Assembly (NCBI GenBank): GCA_009667805.1
Contig: CM019070.1
Span: forward strand, 60,888,735 to 60,952,734
Direction: 5' to 3'
Length of the DNA stretch: 64,000 nt
From: Leptobrachium leishanense
Lineage: Eukaryota; Chordata; Amphibia; Anura; Megophryidae
The translations under genes were made by a program, and so were the position numbers. How positions within the stretch are numbered: the stretch's first letter is position 1; each line of letters opens with the position of its first letter. The notes beneath the pieces are model-generated. The model was not told the DNA's origin. It saw only the letters and a list, made by a program, of their open reading frames with translations, and did no database searches. Below are positions 35,373 to 48,600 of the stretch, one piece after another.

Positions 35373-36170
35373 GGGCCATATTACAGTCCTAATGCTAATG
35401 TTAGTGCTCACCTGTGTGAGCGGTAACGTTAGCCCTGATTGCCCTAGCGCAGGCGCACCATATTATAATCTGAACGCTAGTGGGTTAAAAAAACTTTAGC
35501 GATTCGGATCTTGCATTTTTCAGTGCGAGCTTTACTGTACTTTGCGCTCCCTATGCTTAACATGGGTAGCGCAAAGCGTTAATTAGCGTTAGGATTACAA
35601 AGTCCTAACACTAATTACCGTCTTGCTGCGGTTAACTCAAAAGTTACCCACAGCCAGGATCTGGTGCTAACTGACTTTGCATCTGCAGAATCCATTAGCA
35701 CCAGCTGAACCCCCCCCCAAAAAAATCACGTACTCACCTCCCATCCTGTGGCGAGAATGGCGGCTCCATCCGCTTCTTTTTGCCGCTGGGAGCAGAGAGA
35801 GAGTGGACGAAAAAGTCCCTAAGTCTCCCTCTGCGAATCACGATGCTGACCTGCCGGATCTCGAGAGGTGAGATCCTGCAGTTCATGTGACCAGCAGTGG
35901 ATACCTCAATGAGGTTCTATGGGCTCCATTGAGGTATCCTTTAGTCTCCATGGAGGGGATGTTTGCGGCAGCACTTAGCACCGCCGTGAGCATCCTGAGG
36001 CTTAGCACTGTGTTACGGTGCAGACTGCTGCATATGCTACGGTGCAGACTGCTGCATACCACCTGCACCGTTTTATCATGCTAAAAACAGGGACACTAAG
36101 GAGAAACCTGCAGGTGCAGCCTCTTCTCCTTAGCATCCCCGTTTTAGCGTGATGATCGTAATATAGCCCC
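35373..36170. mobile_element. GGGCC-ATTACA MITE, full copy, ~800 bp
   Basis: Starts GGGCCATATTACAG and ends CGTAATATAGCCC(C), inverted ends of about 13 bp, with CTA on both flanks. The interior carries GCGCTCCCTATGCTTAAC and several hairpins such as CAATGAGG...CCATTGAGG. Other copies are at 43574-45631 and 53783-54494, with fragments elsewhere. The superfamily is uncertain; the 3-bp flank would fit Harbinger-like elements. Confidence 0.65.
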
Positions 36171-36302
36171 TACGATTGTGATCCTTGGTCGTTATAGCTG
36201 TCATTGTCAATAATTCTGAGACAACTGGTAAAACAATAGAGGGAGATTTATCTGTTTATCAGTTACTTATACATTCTGTCGCAGTAATATATTATTGTTG
36301 CA

Positions 36303-36645
36303 TTACACAATTAAAGCCCAAATCATGGCAAAAATGAAAAAAGCACCCAGCAACAGCCTTAGAGACAGAGATTTGTCCTCTTGATTATTCACAACTCGAG
36401 ACTTTGTTGCCTTTATCACACGATTCTTAGTGGTCAGGATCTGCTTTCTGGCTTCATTCCATTTGCCAGGACCAGTCAGACGAAAATGGGCTGGTGTGCA
36501 AGGGCCCCATAAAAGCGCTGCGGCCAGGACAGGGTCTGATAGAAACAATCGCCAGATAACCGGCTTCACGCCGATATCAGAAGCCAGTTCGTCCAAGTAT
36601 TCGACAAAATCAACTTGCAGACGGTTCTCCCTCTTTGTTCCAAAC
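36303..36645 (-). CDS. FMO: Minus-strand FMO exon 9 with stop
   Basis: Follows AAAACAG; encodes [18 protein letters not shown] and [17 protein letters not shown], then a hydrophobic end ([17 protein letters not shown]) and TAA at 36305-36303. Confidence 0.96.
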
Positions 36646-39600
36646 CTGTTTTCATGAAAAAAAATAAACACATTTGAATTATGGGCCATGCATACACTAA
36701 AGATCGTATTGATTTGCTTTGGCAGGTTGGATTAAAACTTCAATGGACATTTAACAAAAGTAAAAAAACTCTATTTAGTGTGGAAATATTAGATTTAAAC
36801 GCACAACCAACAACTTTTTGGTATGTGTTATGTATGAAATGGGGGCGGGGTTAAATACTAACAGCGTATACCGAGGCCTGTTCAATACCTCAGCCGCTGC
36901 AAGTGCTAAGTTAGCAACTTGCATTGAACGCCGTTCAACCGCTCAGCAGTGCTAACCTAGCACTTGCAGCGACCCGAGGAGATGCTTCGTGTGACGTATT
37001 AAAGATGGCCGCCGCATGAAGCCAGTAACAATGCCCTACAGCAAGATGGCCGCCGCCTCGAAGCAAGTAATAATTCCCTACAGCAATGTTAATTTTGAGG
37101 TTTTTGTTCACCAAAGCACAAAATATTTATTTATTATTTACCCCTGCACATAGACATATATTACAGTTCAATTTATATATTGTTTCAGAAGTAAACATAA
37201 CGTTTATTCATTAAAAACTATCATTTGTGGTGTGTGCAAACAAAACGGAATTGTGCTGACTGCTTCTCTTTATTATTTTTTGTCCGAGTGATCCGAAAAA
37301 CAATCTGAAATTTTTCATTAAGAAATTGTCGGCCATTTTGGATTCAAAATTCGCATCCAAAGGGTTCAACGACACTGCTGCAGCAAACTGAATTGCTGCG
37401 CTGCAGCAATTCAGCAGCTGCTGAGGTATTGAACAGGCCTCTGCTGTCCTATCCATGATTGATGGGTGTGGAGCAGAGGACTGAATTTTTTAATAGTAAT
37501 TAACAATCCAAATACTTATATTCACATTGCAACAGTGCTTCTGGTATATTTGACTTTCAACCGCGGTCCTTAAGTATCCCCTAACAGGCCAGGTTTTAGG
37601 GGATAGGTTTTAGGGGAAAAGCAGACTGAATCCTGCAATCACTGAGCAGCAAATCATATCACCTGTGCTGTGCTTCAGATATCTGGCAAACCTGGCCTTT
37701 TAGGGATACTTGAGGACCGTGGTTGGGAACCACTGCTATGGTCCAATGTCCATGCAATAACATTCCTTGACCTCTTCTTTCATCATTTTATTTTAGCCAG
37801 GAATGATTGTAATTTAGATATTTTCAAATTAAATATTTGTATATCAATGTAAAGAACCAAGAACCTTTTGATGAAGATTTCCTTTTTCTTTGCAATATCG
37901 TTCATGACGTCATTTAAAGAAGGATATCTGCACAAGCCTGCAGAAAAAAAAAATATATTACTAATAATATGAGGTTAATGTCTGATAAAAAAAATATGTA
38001 CACATAACATAATGAAACAAGCTACCAAGTATTTATTTTACAGGAAATAAGCCCAAGAAAACACAATACGGTACTTTGTCTAGATTTCTATAAATGCACT
38101 GAGACTCCGGATGTTTATCTCATTGAGTGGATGCTCTCTATATGATATGCCACAAAAGCAAGTTGCTAAATATGCTGTATCGAATGAGGTGGCAATAAAA
38201 TTTCAAAACTCCAATACTCCCATACCGCTGTTCTGTTAATCATTCACTAAACTGAGTGAACATACAGTGTGTGTTGTTAAAGAAAATTCCGTGGATGGAC
38301 TTGAAACAGTTGAAATTAGTAACCAAGTTACAGTGTTATAGTTTTTGTGGTGTACGCCATTACAAACTGTAGCTTAGACAATAATTAAATGAGTAAACAG
38401 AGCAATCATAACATTACAGGAGATGGTAGGAGGCATATATATGTTAGCTGCGCCGTTAAGCTAAAAAGGAAACCTGTAAAGTTATACTCCATTGACGATC
38501 GCTTGATTTCTACATTTCTGTTTCCTATTGAAGGTATGCAACGCAAAATATTTGGGGGGGCAGAAGAAGATGACGTGCAAGGTCCTATTAGCTGGGTTGT
38601 GTCAAAAATCATTAGTACATCTAAATTTATCTCCGGAGCCCACACTCATTTCGCCAGGTTTGGATTGTCATGGACGCATCTTCTTTAGCCTTTCTTGCGA
38701 CCAGATGCTGTAACACATTTTGTATGTGTGATGCTCCCATTTCTCAACATCCAAAAAGAGAAAGGAAAGACAAAGTATAGGGCGGGGGGGGCAAGCTTCT
38801 CATTATGACCAAGGTTAAAGTGTGCAATCAAGAACATAAGTCACATGTAAAGCTACTAATGTGCTAGAAATTGAGTGTTTACATTTTTTGAGGCCAGTGC
38901 CAAATGAGTTTTAAAGTTAAAATTTAATTTCCGTGTCAATTAGAAAACTAAACTATCTAGTACTGAGCCGGAAAAAAAAGATCTAAGTAGATTTACAATG
39001 ATTATGTCATTCATGGCACATTTGTGTCTATGTGATATCAACAAGGCCAGCAAAAAAGAGTGGTGCGATGCAATTTTTGCTCACAAAGCACTTTAGGTCT
39101 GGGAGACAACGTGCTGTGGACCTGATGTAGCATAACTTTCAATTTTTATAGTACTACTAATACCAATTTTCAGTTTGTTTAACTCTACCTTTGAATATTC
39201 TGGTTAACCACCGAGCTTGAAGTTCTGCTGTTGGCATGATTGGTCCGAGAGGTTGAATAAGACCAATAATCCCCAGTGTTGGCTTCTCAAGGTTTGGAGG
39301 AATAATATTTTTGTACATATTTGCTTTACTGGTTTCCATGTTGATAACGGATTCATCCAGAAATGGAAATGAATAGGCATATCCTGTGGCAAAGATGACA
39401 ACATCAATGTTTTCCTCTATGGATCCATCAGCAAATTTCACAGTAGACCCACTGAATTCCACTGCATTTGTCTTCACCACAACAAATCCACTTGTTATAC
39501 GACTTGCTAGTTCATCATTTATCAGAGGCTCCTTAAATTGGGTTCTGTAGAAAGAACGGACAAGCAAGCGTTTAGACTAATATTAACACACAAAGGGAGG

Positions 39601-42600
39601 AATGATTTCTGGACTTAATTGTCCACGGGTCTATGCCGAAGATGACCGAATCACTAAAGCCAAAATTTCTATTAACACGTAATGGCAAGAGTGCCGAGAA
39701 AAGTGACGGATTTTTATAGGGTATCAAAATGCCTATATGCCATTATTTACACTGTATAATACACCAGTCTTTCCCGTATGCCGTGGCTAATTTTCCCAGT
39801 CCTTAAGTTCTCACAACTATGTTACATGCATTCCATGTCCTTGTGTTTGTTAAATCATAAAGTTGAGTACTAGTTAATATATAATTGACAGTTAAACACA
39901 GAATCCCTGATTATAATATACCTGTCACAGGGCTGAAGTCCAAAGTTAGCATGATCAAACCATGTATTCATTTTCCTCTCTGTCACCCAGCAGAGAACTG
40001 ATGGTGGGAGTGTATTTCTTATCCAGGTCTGAACACGTGTGTCATAACAGATATCCCAGGGATAGCCATTATCATAGACACGACTTATTACCCAGGATCC
40101 TCTTCTAGTGCTTAGAAAAACCTGTGTGGACATATAAAATACATATAGGTTTGCATTCACATTAATAGGATTGCAGAAAACCAAATGATGCATTTCTCTG
40201 TACATTATATTGTTCAGGTTTACCTTTCATATTTATGTATTGCCATGTAGGCGTATTACTGAAAATACCGGCATTTCCAGTTCATTACAAGCACGAGAGG
40301 CAGCATTGTGCGCAGCGTGCAGGGCCAAGCATGGGCCAACTTGCACAATTTATTTAGAGAACACTTATGTTATTATATAAACTATTCAATTAATTCACTA
40401 GAATAAAAATCTGTTGCGGGAAGAGGTCCAATTGTTTGTGTTAGGAAATGGGTTTCGTTCTTTTCTGCAAAGGAAAATTAATTCAAGAAAATCAAAGGGG
40501 GTTATTCAGAGAGCGCCGAAATGTCACCGACATGTCGGTGCTCTCTCGTTCTCTGCACTTCGGGGAATCTAATTTCCCGATCCTGCAGTGAATTCTGCAT
40601 TCACCGCAGGGACCCCGGAGTGCGGAGAAAAGCCGCCGCAAAGGTGCCAAAATTATCAGATCCAATAATTTTAGCGAGTCTGTGCTGTCTTTTTTTTTAA
40701 AAAATGGCACTGAAATTATCAGATCCTATCCTATAAACTGCCGCAAACACGCCGCCCACAACCACAAACATGCCGCCTGCTGACGCCAACCTGCCGGACA
40801 ACCACCACAAACCCACTCTGAATAACTCTGTAAGTGTTCTTTTTCAGTTTCAGTCCATAGTAGAATGTCAACACATTGTAACATTCTGATTTTGAATATC
40901 TGGAATTTTGCCAATATCTGATATAAGCGTGCTATGGAATATTTATTTATTTATAAAGGATTTTACCAGGAAGGATACATTGAGATTTCTCTCGTTTTCA
41001 AGTATGTCCTGGGTTCAAGAACATTGAAGTGTTACAGTTACAGAAATACAAAGTAATACAATGCAAGATATTAAAAAAAAAAAAAACAACACAAATATAC
41101 AGATTAACAGAAAATAAATATGTAGGAAATATAGTCACTAGGTTACATGTTTACAGGTGCATTCTGTATTAAGGTATGTTAGTGAGGAGCTCTTGAGTGA
41201 CTTAAGACTGGGGGAAGATTTGATGGTGTCTGGGAGGTTATTCCATAATTGTGGTGCTCTGTAGGAAAATGAGGACCAAGCCGCTGTCTTTTTGTATTGT
41301 GGTATTGGAAGTAAGGTGCTGTCCTGGATCAGAGGTTATAGGATGAGGGAGCTGCTTGGGGAAGCAGTCTATTCAGGTAGGGTGGCAGCTTCCCAGAAAT
41401 GCTCTTAGACACCAGGCTGGAGAGGTGAAGGGTGCGTTTAGACTCTAGCGATGGCCAGTTTAGCTCTTTTAACATGTCACAATGGTGGGTCATGTAGTTA
41501 CATTGTAATGCAAAGCGGCAGAAGGAGTTATACAATGTAGTAAGTTTCTGAAGGATGTGTTTGTGGTGCGGCTGCATACACTACATCTCCGTAATCAATA
41601 GCCGTCATAAGCATTTGTTGTACAATCTGCTTTCTTACCGCGGGGCTCAGACAGGATTTGTTTCTGTACAGGGCACCTAGTTTGGGGTAAAGTTTAGATG
41701 AGAGTTTTTCGATGTGCGGGCCAAAGGATAGATTAGGGTCCAACCACATACCTAGATATTTGAGAGAAGTGACTGTGGTCAGCGTGCCATTTGATTTTGA
41801 CCCGACACATAAGTGGGGATTTTACAATTTGTGTAGTTTAGGTTTTGTTCCAAAGAGCATCGTTACAGTTTTGTCAGTATTTAAAAAAAGTTTGTTGTTT
41901 TTGATCCACTTTTCTACCTCTGTGAATTGTTCTTGCAGCACGGCCTCCAGCTGTGGGAGATTTGGTTTGCTGGTATAGATTACAGTGTCATCTGCGTACA
42001 TATGTACAGTTGAGGCTTTGCAGATGTTGGGCAGATCATTTATGAATATTGTGAATAGTAGGGGGCCTAGTATTGAGCCTTGGGGTACACCGCAAGTGAC
42101 TGGGAGCGGGAGGGAGGAGCTGCCAGAAATTGACACATATTGTGATCGGTCGGATACATATTATTGAAACCAGGTTAGCGTGCGATCACCAATGCCAGAG
42201 TTTTTAAGTTTTTCTAACAAGATGCCATGGTCTACCATGTCAAAGGCCTTGGCAAAATCAAGGAAGATGGCTCCAGTTAGGTTTCCTTGTTCCATCCCAG
42301 CTTGGATATCATTGAAGACTTTTAAAAGGGCGGTTGTAGTTGAGTGATTTGGATGAAAGCCTGATTGATCCGGGGTTAAGTAGTTCCAATATTGATAGTA
42401 ATCACGTAATTGTGTGTAGACACATTTTTCCAAGATTTTTGACACTACAGGGAGCAATGATATTGGACGGTAGTTGGATACCAAAGTACTGTCACCACTT
42501 TTATGGATAGGTACCACTCTTGCAGTCTTCCAGAGTTTGGGTATGTATCCAGTTGCCAGTGATTCATTTATTAGGGTTGCGACAGGATTTGCAATCGCTG

Positions 42601-45600
42601 GCGCACTGATTTTCAGCAGCATTGCTGGTATTTGATCAGGTGAAATCCCAATTTCAGTTATGCTGCATTTGCAAAGGAAATACAAATTTCTACTGACAAC
42701 TGCAATGTGGTACATAAAAGCATACTAATATGTCTAGTTAATGCCAGATATGCTGCCAAGACCTGGATTTTCCCCCATATAAACAACTTATTTAACCCCT
42801 TCACTCCAAGATTGAGTGAACGCTGTTTTCAAAGGCACCGTCAGGTGCCCAGTATCGAATTATCTTGATCTGCCGCTAAGCTAACCAGAAGGTTCTCCCA
42901 AACTTTTAGCACCGTGCGTGGCCTTTTATCCAAGGTGCTAAAACTGTTTAAAATCAGCTGCCAAGTGTCTGTATTGGATGTTCACCAGTTGATGCACGGA
43001 GCCACAAGCAGCAGGCGCAAGTACAGTAACTCCATTTGGCCAGTAGATGGCAACATCTGCCTGTCCAATGATTTACGCAGTATTTGTTACTGAAATAACC
43101 TAACGAAAAATATTTATTTGAAAAAACGATTGGTTCCTGACAGTGTGTTAAACACAAACCACTCTACCTTCTAATTACATAAATAGAAAGCAATGCATTT
43201 AAATGATTAGAAACTTTGAATATCTCTAAAATTGTCTTAATCTCATAAAAAGTCCACACTTTGAACAATACCTGAGAAGCAACTCGACTGAGCTCGACGG
43301 CAATATCTGCAGCAGAATTGCCCATTCCAACTAAGAGAACTCTTTTTCCATCGTATCCATGAGGATTTTTGAATTGTCGACTGTGAAAATAATCTCCTGT
43401 AAACGTTTTTATGCCTGAAAAAAATAATATGTCTGTGTTAATTATTACGCAACACAAATGTTATTCGTCTATAATTCCGACTCTCTTCACATATCTATCC
43501 ATCCGTGAAGAAATTTTCTTCAAGTACTTTAAACTACACGAATGTAACTTATTTCTCATGCTTTACATTCAAAGGGCCATATTACATTCAGCACGCTAAC
43601 GTTAGCACTCAGCTGTGTGAGTGATAACGATAGCTTTGGTTACCCTAGCGCGGGGGTACCATATTACATTCCGAAAGCTAAAGGGTTAAAAAACCCTTTA
43701 GCGATTCGGAGCTGACGCTTTTCAGCGTGACCTTACTGTACTTTGCGATCCCTATTGTGATGAAACAGCCGCCCCAATGTTTATTTGCAGTTATTTTGCT
43801 GTAAAGGTTATTGTCTCTGTATATAAGGTAAAGTGTTTGTTCTGTGTCCGCTATTATCTGATGTCTGTGTTACATTAATATTCTCTTATGTGCTTATTGT
43901 AGAGTATTGTTTCTGTGTACCTTCTCTCTGTATAGTGTACATCTCTGTATTAGCTGTCCTCTGTCTTTATACTGTACTTCTCTGTGGCTACCCCCCTTCT
44001 CTGTAAATTTTATTTTCCCTGCAGTAAGAAGATTCCTTTAAGATGAGAAGGAATGTGTAAACACTACATTGTGTTAGATGGCTTTTGTTCTCTGACTGGA
44101 GACTCTTGATCTTATCTATAATGAATTCTTTAAGGGAGGGGGCTGTCTCAACTGTTACCTGTGTGTATTTGAAATAAAGAAGCATTCTCCATTTGGATTT
44201 CGAATGAGAAACATCTACATAGTACGTGTCGTCTACTGTGTGTGGAAATATCTTCTGTGTTTCAGCGGAAAGGGGCGAACAGACGGAGGGTACAGAGCTT
44301 GGGGTACCCACGATCCGTAACACCTATGCTTAACATGGGGAGCGCAAAGTGTTAATTAGCGTTAGGACTTTGTAATCCTAACACTAATTACCGTCCCGCT
44401 GCGGTTAACTCAAAGGTTAACCACCGCTAGAACCTGGTGCCTACTTATTCCGCTTCTGCAGAATCAATCAGCACGTGCTACAAAAACCAGAAACAATCAG
44501 ATACTCACCTCTCATCCCGCAGCGATAACGGCAGCTTGATCCGCTTCTTCTTGCCGCCGGGAGCAGAAGTAATCTCCCTCTGTGAATCACTACGCCGACC
44601 TGCCATATCTCGCAAGTTTGATCCTGCAGGTCAGGTGATCGGCAGCGGAAGCCTCAATGGAGTCCTATGGACTCAATGGAGAGGATGCTTGCGGCGGTGC
44701 TTAGCGCTGCCTCAAGTATCCCGTAGCTTAGCGCCGCGTTACGGAGTAGGCTGCTGGATTAGCACCTGCCCTGTAATCAGGGGCGTACTTAGAACATTTG
44801 GCACCCAGGGCGGATCCTATATTTGGCAGTGGCACCCCCCAAATTTAAAATGTAAAATATTTTTTTTTTAAAAAAAACACACACACTTTTTTAATGTTTT
44901 CAAAAATATTTTTAGTTATAGCATTCTGGCAGGACATGATGTATACATATAATAATGATATATTATGAATCTGCCGATGGTGGATCATGTGTCCTCTGTG
45001 CTGTGCAATAAGAGACGAGTGTCGATTTTTTTGAATAATTTTTATTTTTAAGTGATTTTGCAAACTCACAACATATCAATCCTCATGCTATGAACAAAAG
45101 TACACATGTGGCTTGTTTTGTTGATGAGAGTTGTGTGTGTGGGTGGCTGGTTTTGTGTGATGGGAGTTGTGTGTATGTGCTGAGTGGCTGGTTTTGTGGA
45201 TTGGAGTTGTGTGTGTGCTGGGTGGCTGGTTTTGTGGATTGGAGTTGCTGAGCAGAGAATGGGTGTGTGTTTTGCCGGTATAAGATGCTGCTATAGTATT
45301 TTTTCTTTACTTTTCCAGTTTTTTAAGACTCCCTCTTCCCTGTCCCTGTTTACCCTGGGCTGCCTATTCACTGGTGATGCAGTGAATGCAGCCTGGCCCC
45401 CTCTATGCAGGACCTCACCAAGAGCCAGGCAGCTCAATGACAAATTTCTGATCACTGCAGTGCTGGTTAAGGAAAGGTCCACTTTAAACTGATGCCACCC
45501 GGTGCGGGCCGCCCCCGCCCCTAGGTACACCCCTGCCCATAATATTACGCTAGGATGGGGATGCTAAGGAGAAACCTGCAGGTTTTCCTCCTTAGCTTCA

Positions 45601-48600
45601 CTGTCTTAGCGTGATGATTATAATATGGCCCATACTTTTAGATTGCAAAATTTCTGTACAAAAATCTAGTAATTAGCTATACCATGCATAGCTTTTCTAT
45701 TTAGTCAAAGAGAAATAACAGACAAGTAATACAAAAATTGCAAAAATAATTTGTCACAGAAAAATCTCAAAAATAATAACAGAATTTACCACAAATGATT
45801 GACTCCATCTTACCGCAATGATCAAAAGTTACTGCTCACTGTATTAGATGGAGGCTTCACTGGTGCGAACATCAAAAAGAACAGATTACAAAATAGAACG
45901 TGTATATCTTTGATTCTTTCAAATTATAGGCTCAATTTAATTTGGCGCAATATCTAAAATCGACACCTTTTAGGCCTGTTTTTTTGTTTGGGAGGGAGAT
46001 TCAAATGCGTGTTTACCAGCATTTGGGATTCCTAATAAAAATTCAGATCCAATATCAATTCTTGCGGCTTTACTTTTCAATGGAAATATCAGCTTTAGAG
46101 ATTCAATTTGAGTTTACCAGAATGTCGATTTCTGAACAAATATAAAGTGCCAAATGATGGTGATAAATGGATTTACAGGCTGGGAAATAGAGGGAATAAG
46201 GCTAAAATATTTATTTACACTGACTTTAAGAGAAATGTTTAAAAAGGCACAAATCTGTATGATGCTGACAAAAAGTAAGATTTTTTAGTCATGTTACCGG
46301 CAGACTTTTTTTCTCAGACCGGTGGAATTTTTCAAGTATGGGTTCAGGCTTTGCTTATGTTGCCTGACATGTTTTTGGTTTGAAACTAAGTAATTTTGTC
46401 ACTTACTTGGAAAACAATCCAATGGATAATAAGGGTCTGCATGGTGACCAGAACAGACCATGATAGCATCAAAAATGGTTGTTTCACGCTTCCCATTTTT
46501 TTCTGTGATGACTTCCCATTGACCACTACTGGAGAAGTTAGGACATTTCTTTACACTAATCACTGTTGTCTGGAAGAAGAAGATAATACAATTTGCAACA
46601 TCTAAATATATTTAAATCCATATTTTTAAAAAATATAAAAAAACACAACAAGATAAGTAATAAATTCTGGGATGCATTAAATGTTTTTTTCTTCATTAAA
46701 CTAATATCCATTCTGTGGCAGGTGATCTACAAACACAGGTGAAAGGTGTAAGGATCATTGTACAGATTGGATAGATTTAGACAACTCATGTTCCCCCATC
46801 AAGTACAGTTTGGTGAGCTGCCAGGTGTTGGGCCATGAGATCTCCCTTTTATGTTTACCTCTTTCTATGTATCCTACTTTTTTTTTTTTTGAAAGTATTT
46901 TACCAGCAAGGATACATTGTGATTTCTCTCGTTTTCAAGTATGTCCTGGGTGGCAAGTCTGTACCGTTAGGTGTCTTGCCCTAGGACACTTACTGGAGAG
47001 ATGCTCTTGCCGGGATTTGGATCTAGCTATGGCAAAAGATGTATTGAGGTAATCCTACTAGAATTCTTTTTATTTCAACTGAGGAATCATGTTATATTGA
47101 TGGCTTTTATCATTTTAAGCCTAATTTTCATAATTAAGACCGTCAAATTCCTCAAAGAAAACAGGTGACAGAGATAACGCAAAATATATAGGTTTGTATA
47201 TGATAATCCAATGTTACTCAACTATTAAGCACAATTCAATAGTCATGTTCACACAGATTATTTCCAGATTTCAGAAATCCATACTGCTGTTGGCAATGGG
47301 CATAGTTACTATTGATATAATGAGGGCAAAAGAAAGCATACTGTATTGCTTCAATGTACTGCTTTCTCTTTAATGCACCATTTATACACTATGCAGCTTT
47401 ACTCTTGTAGAGTACACAGACATGATGCCGATTACTTAGATAATTGTCGAAATAAATGTATTCCCCAGTAAGACGACCAAAGGCCCTCTTTCACCATATA
47501 TCTAACTCCCACCCCATGTTAGACACTGCACTTAACATTTCTAAGACCTATACGTGGGGTGATACACACGTTCATACCATTTAATATTAAAAAATTACCT
47601 TAAAGTTGATGTATTTGAGTAGGTCAAATTTATCTGCATATGCTCTGAAATAGGCCAACATTCTAGTATTGTGAAGAAAGTTGGGGAAATTTTCTGGCAT
47701 GGGGAAATCACTGAAGCACATCATTTCTTTGCTGGTGTTGGTGACGACAGACTGATAGATGCTGCATTTGCCATTTTCCACATTAGGCTGGGATGGAGGC
47801 AAGGACAGAAATTAGAAAACTGTCTAAACTATCTTATCAACAACCCCAATGACAAACAATAAATTAATTACTGTATATGACTAAGGCTGGCGGCACACTA
47901 GCAAACATTTTGCGTCCGTCTGACCGTACTATTTGCCGTCTGTCGTAGCTTTATAAAGGAGTCACTGAAACACACCACACGAAGCACCTGTGCACTTTTT
48001 CACGGACGGGCAACGCATATAGCTACGAACGCGAAAACAACATCCACGTGAAAAAGCTAAATGGAAGCAGAAACAACGCTGCCATGTATTTTCTTAGGGT
48101 GTGGAGACATCAGACGTTACGGACACACTTTATGTAGTACTCACAATATCTCCCGTCAAAAAGTGCGTCCGTAACGGACGCAGTACAGTATGCTCGTGTG
48201 CCGCCTCCCTAAAACAATCAAATATAAAAAAAAATACCGCACACACATAAGGGGTTATTCACAAAGCAACGAACTTGTCACAAATTGCACCGAACGATGA
48301 ATTTCACCATACGGTGAAATTTTGTGGAAGTTCGTCTCTTCACTAATCTGTCAACTCGTCAAATACTGCCGAATTGACAGCAAAATACGCTGCAGTTCGC
48401 TGCAAATTGGCAGTCTTCGGCAGACTTTTAACAGAAAGAACATGACAACCTACACACCTTTATAGTTAAAAGGGACACTCTAGTAAAAGGATGTCCAAAC
48501 TCCGGCCCCCCAGATGTTCCTGAGCTACAGCTCCCAGAAATCTTTGACTGCATTAGGTGGATGGAGAAGCATGAGAGTTGTAGTTCAAGGACATCTGGGG

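Larger units (their letters stand above)
43574..45631. mobile_element. GGGCC-ATTACA MITE split by a solo LTR and a hAT element
   Basis: Termini GGGCCATATTACATTC and ATTATAATATGGCCC enclose the family body. Removing 43756-44327 and 44778-45543 restores the order seen in 35373-36170. Confidence 0.75.

Noticed and set aside
38389..38688. 99-codon plus frame in an FMO intron
   Set aside because: It begins ATGAGTAAACAG but has no family similarity I can see and overlaps an open minus frame; weak evidence for a gene.
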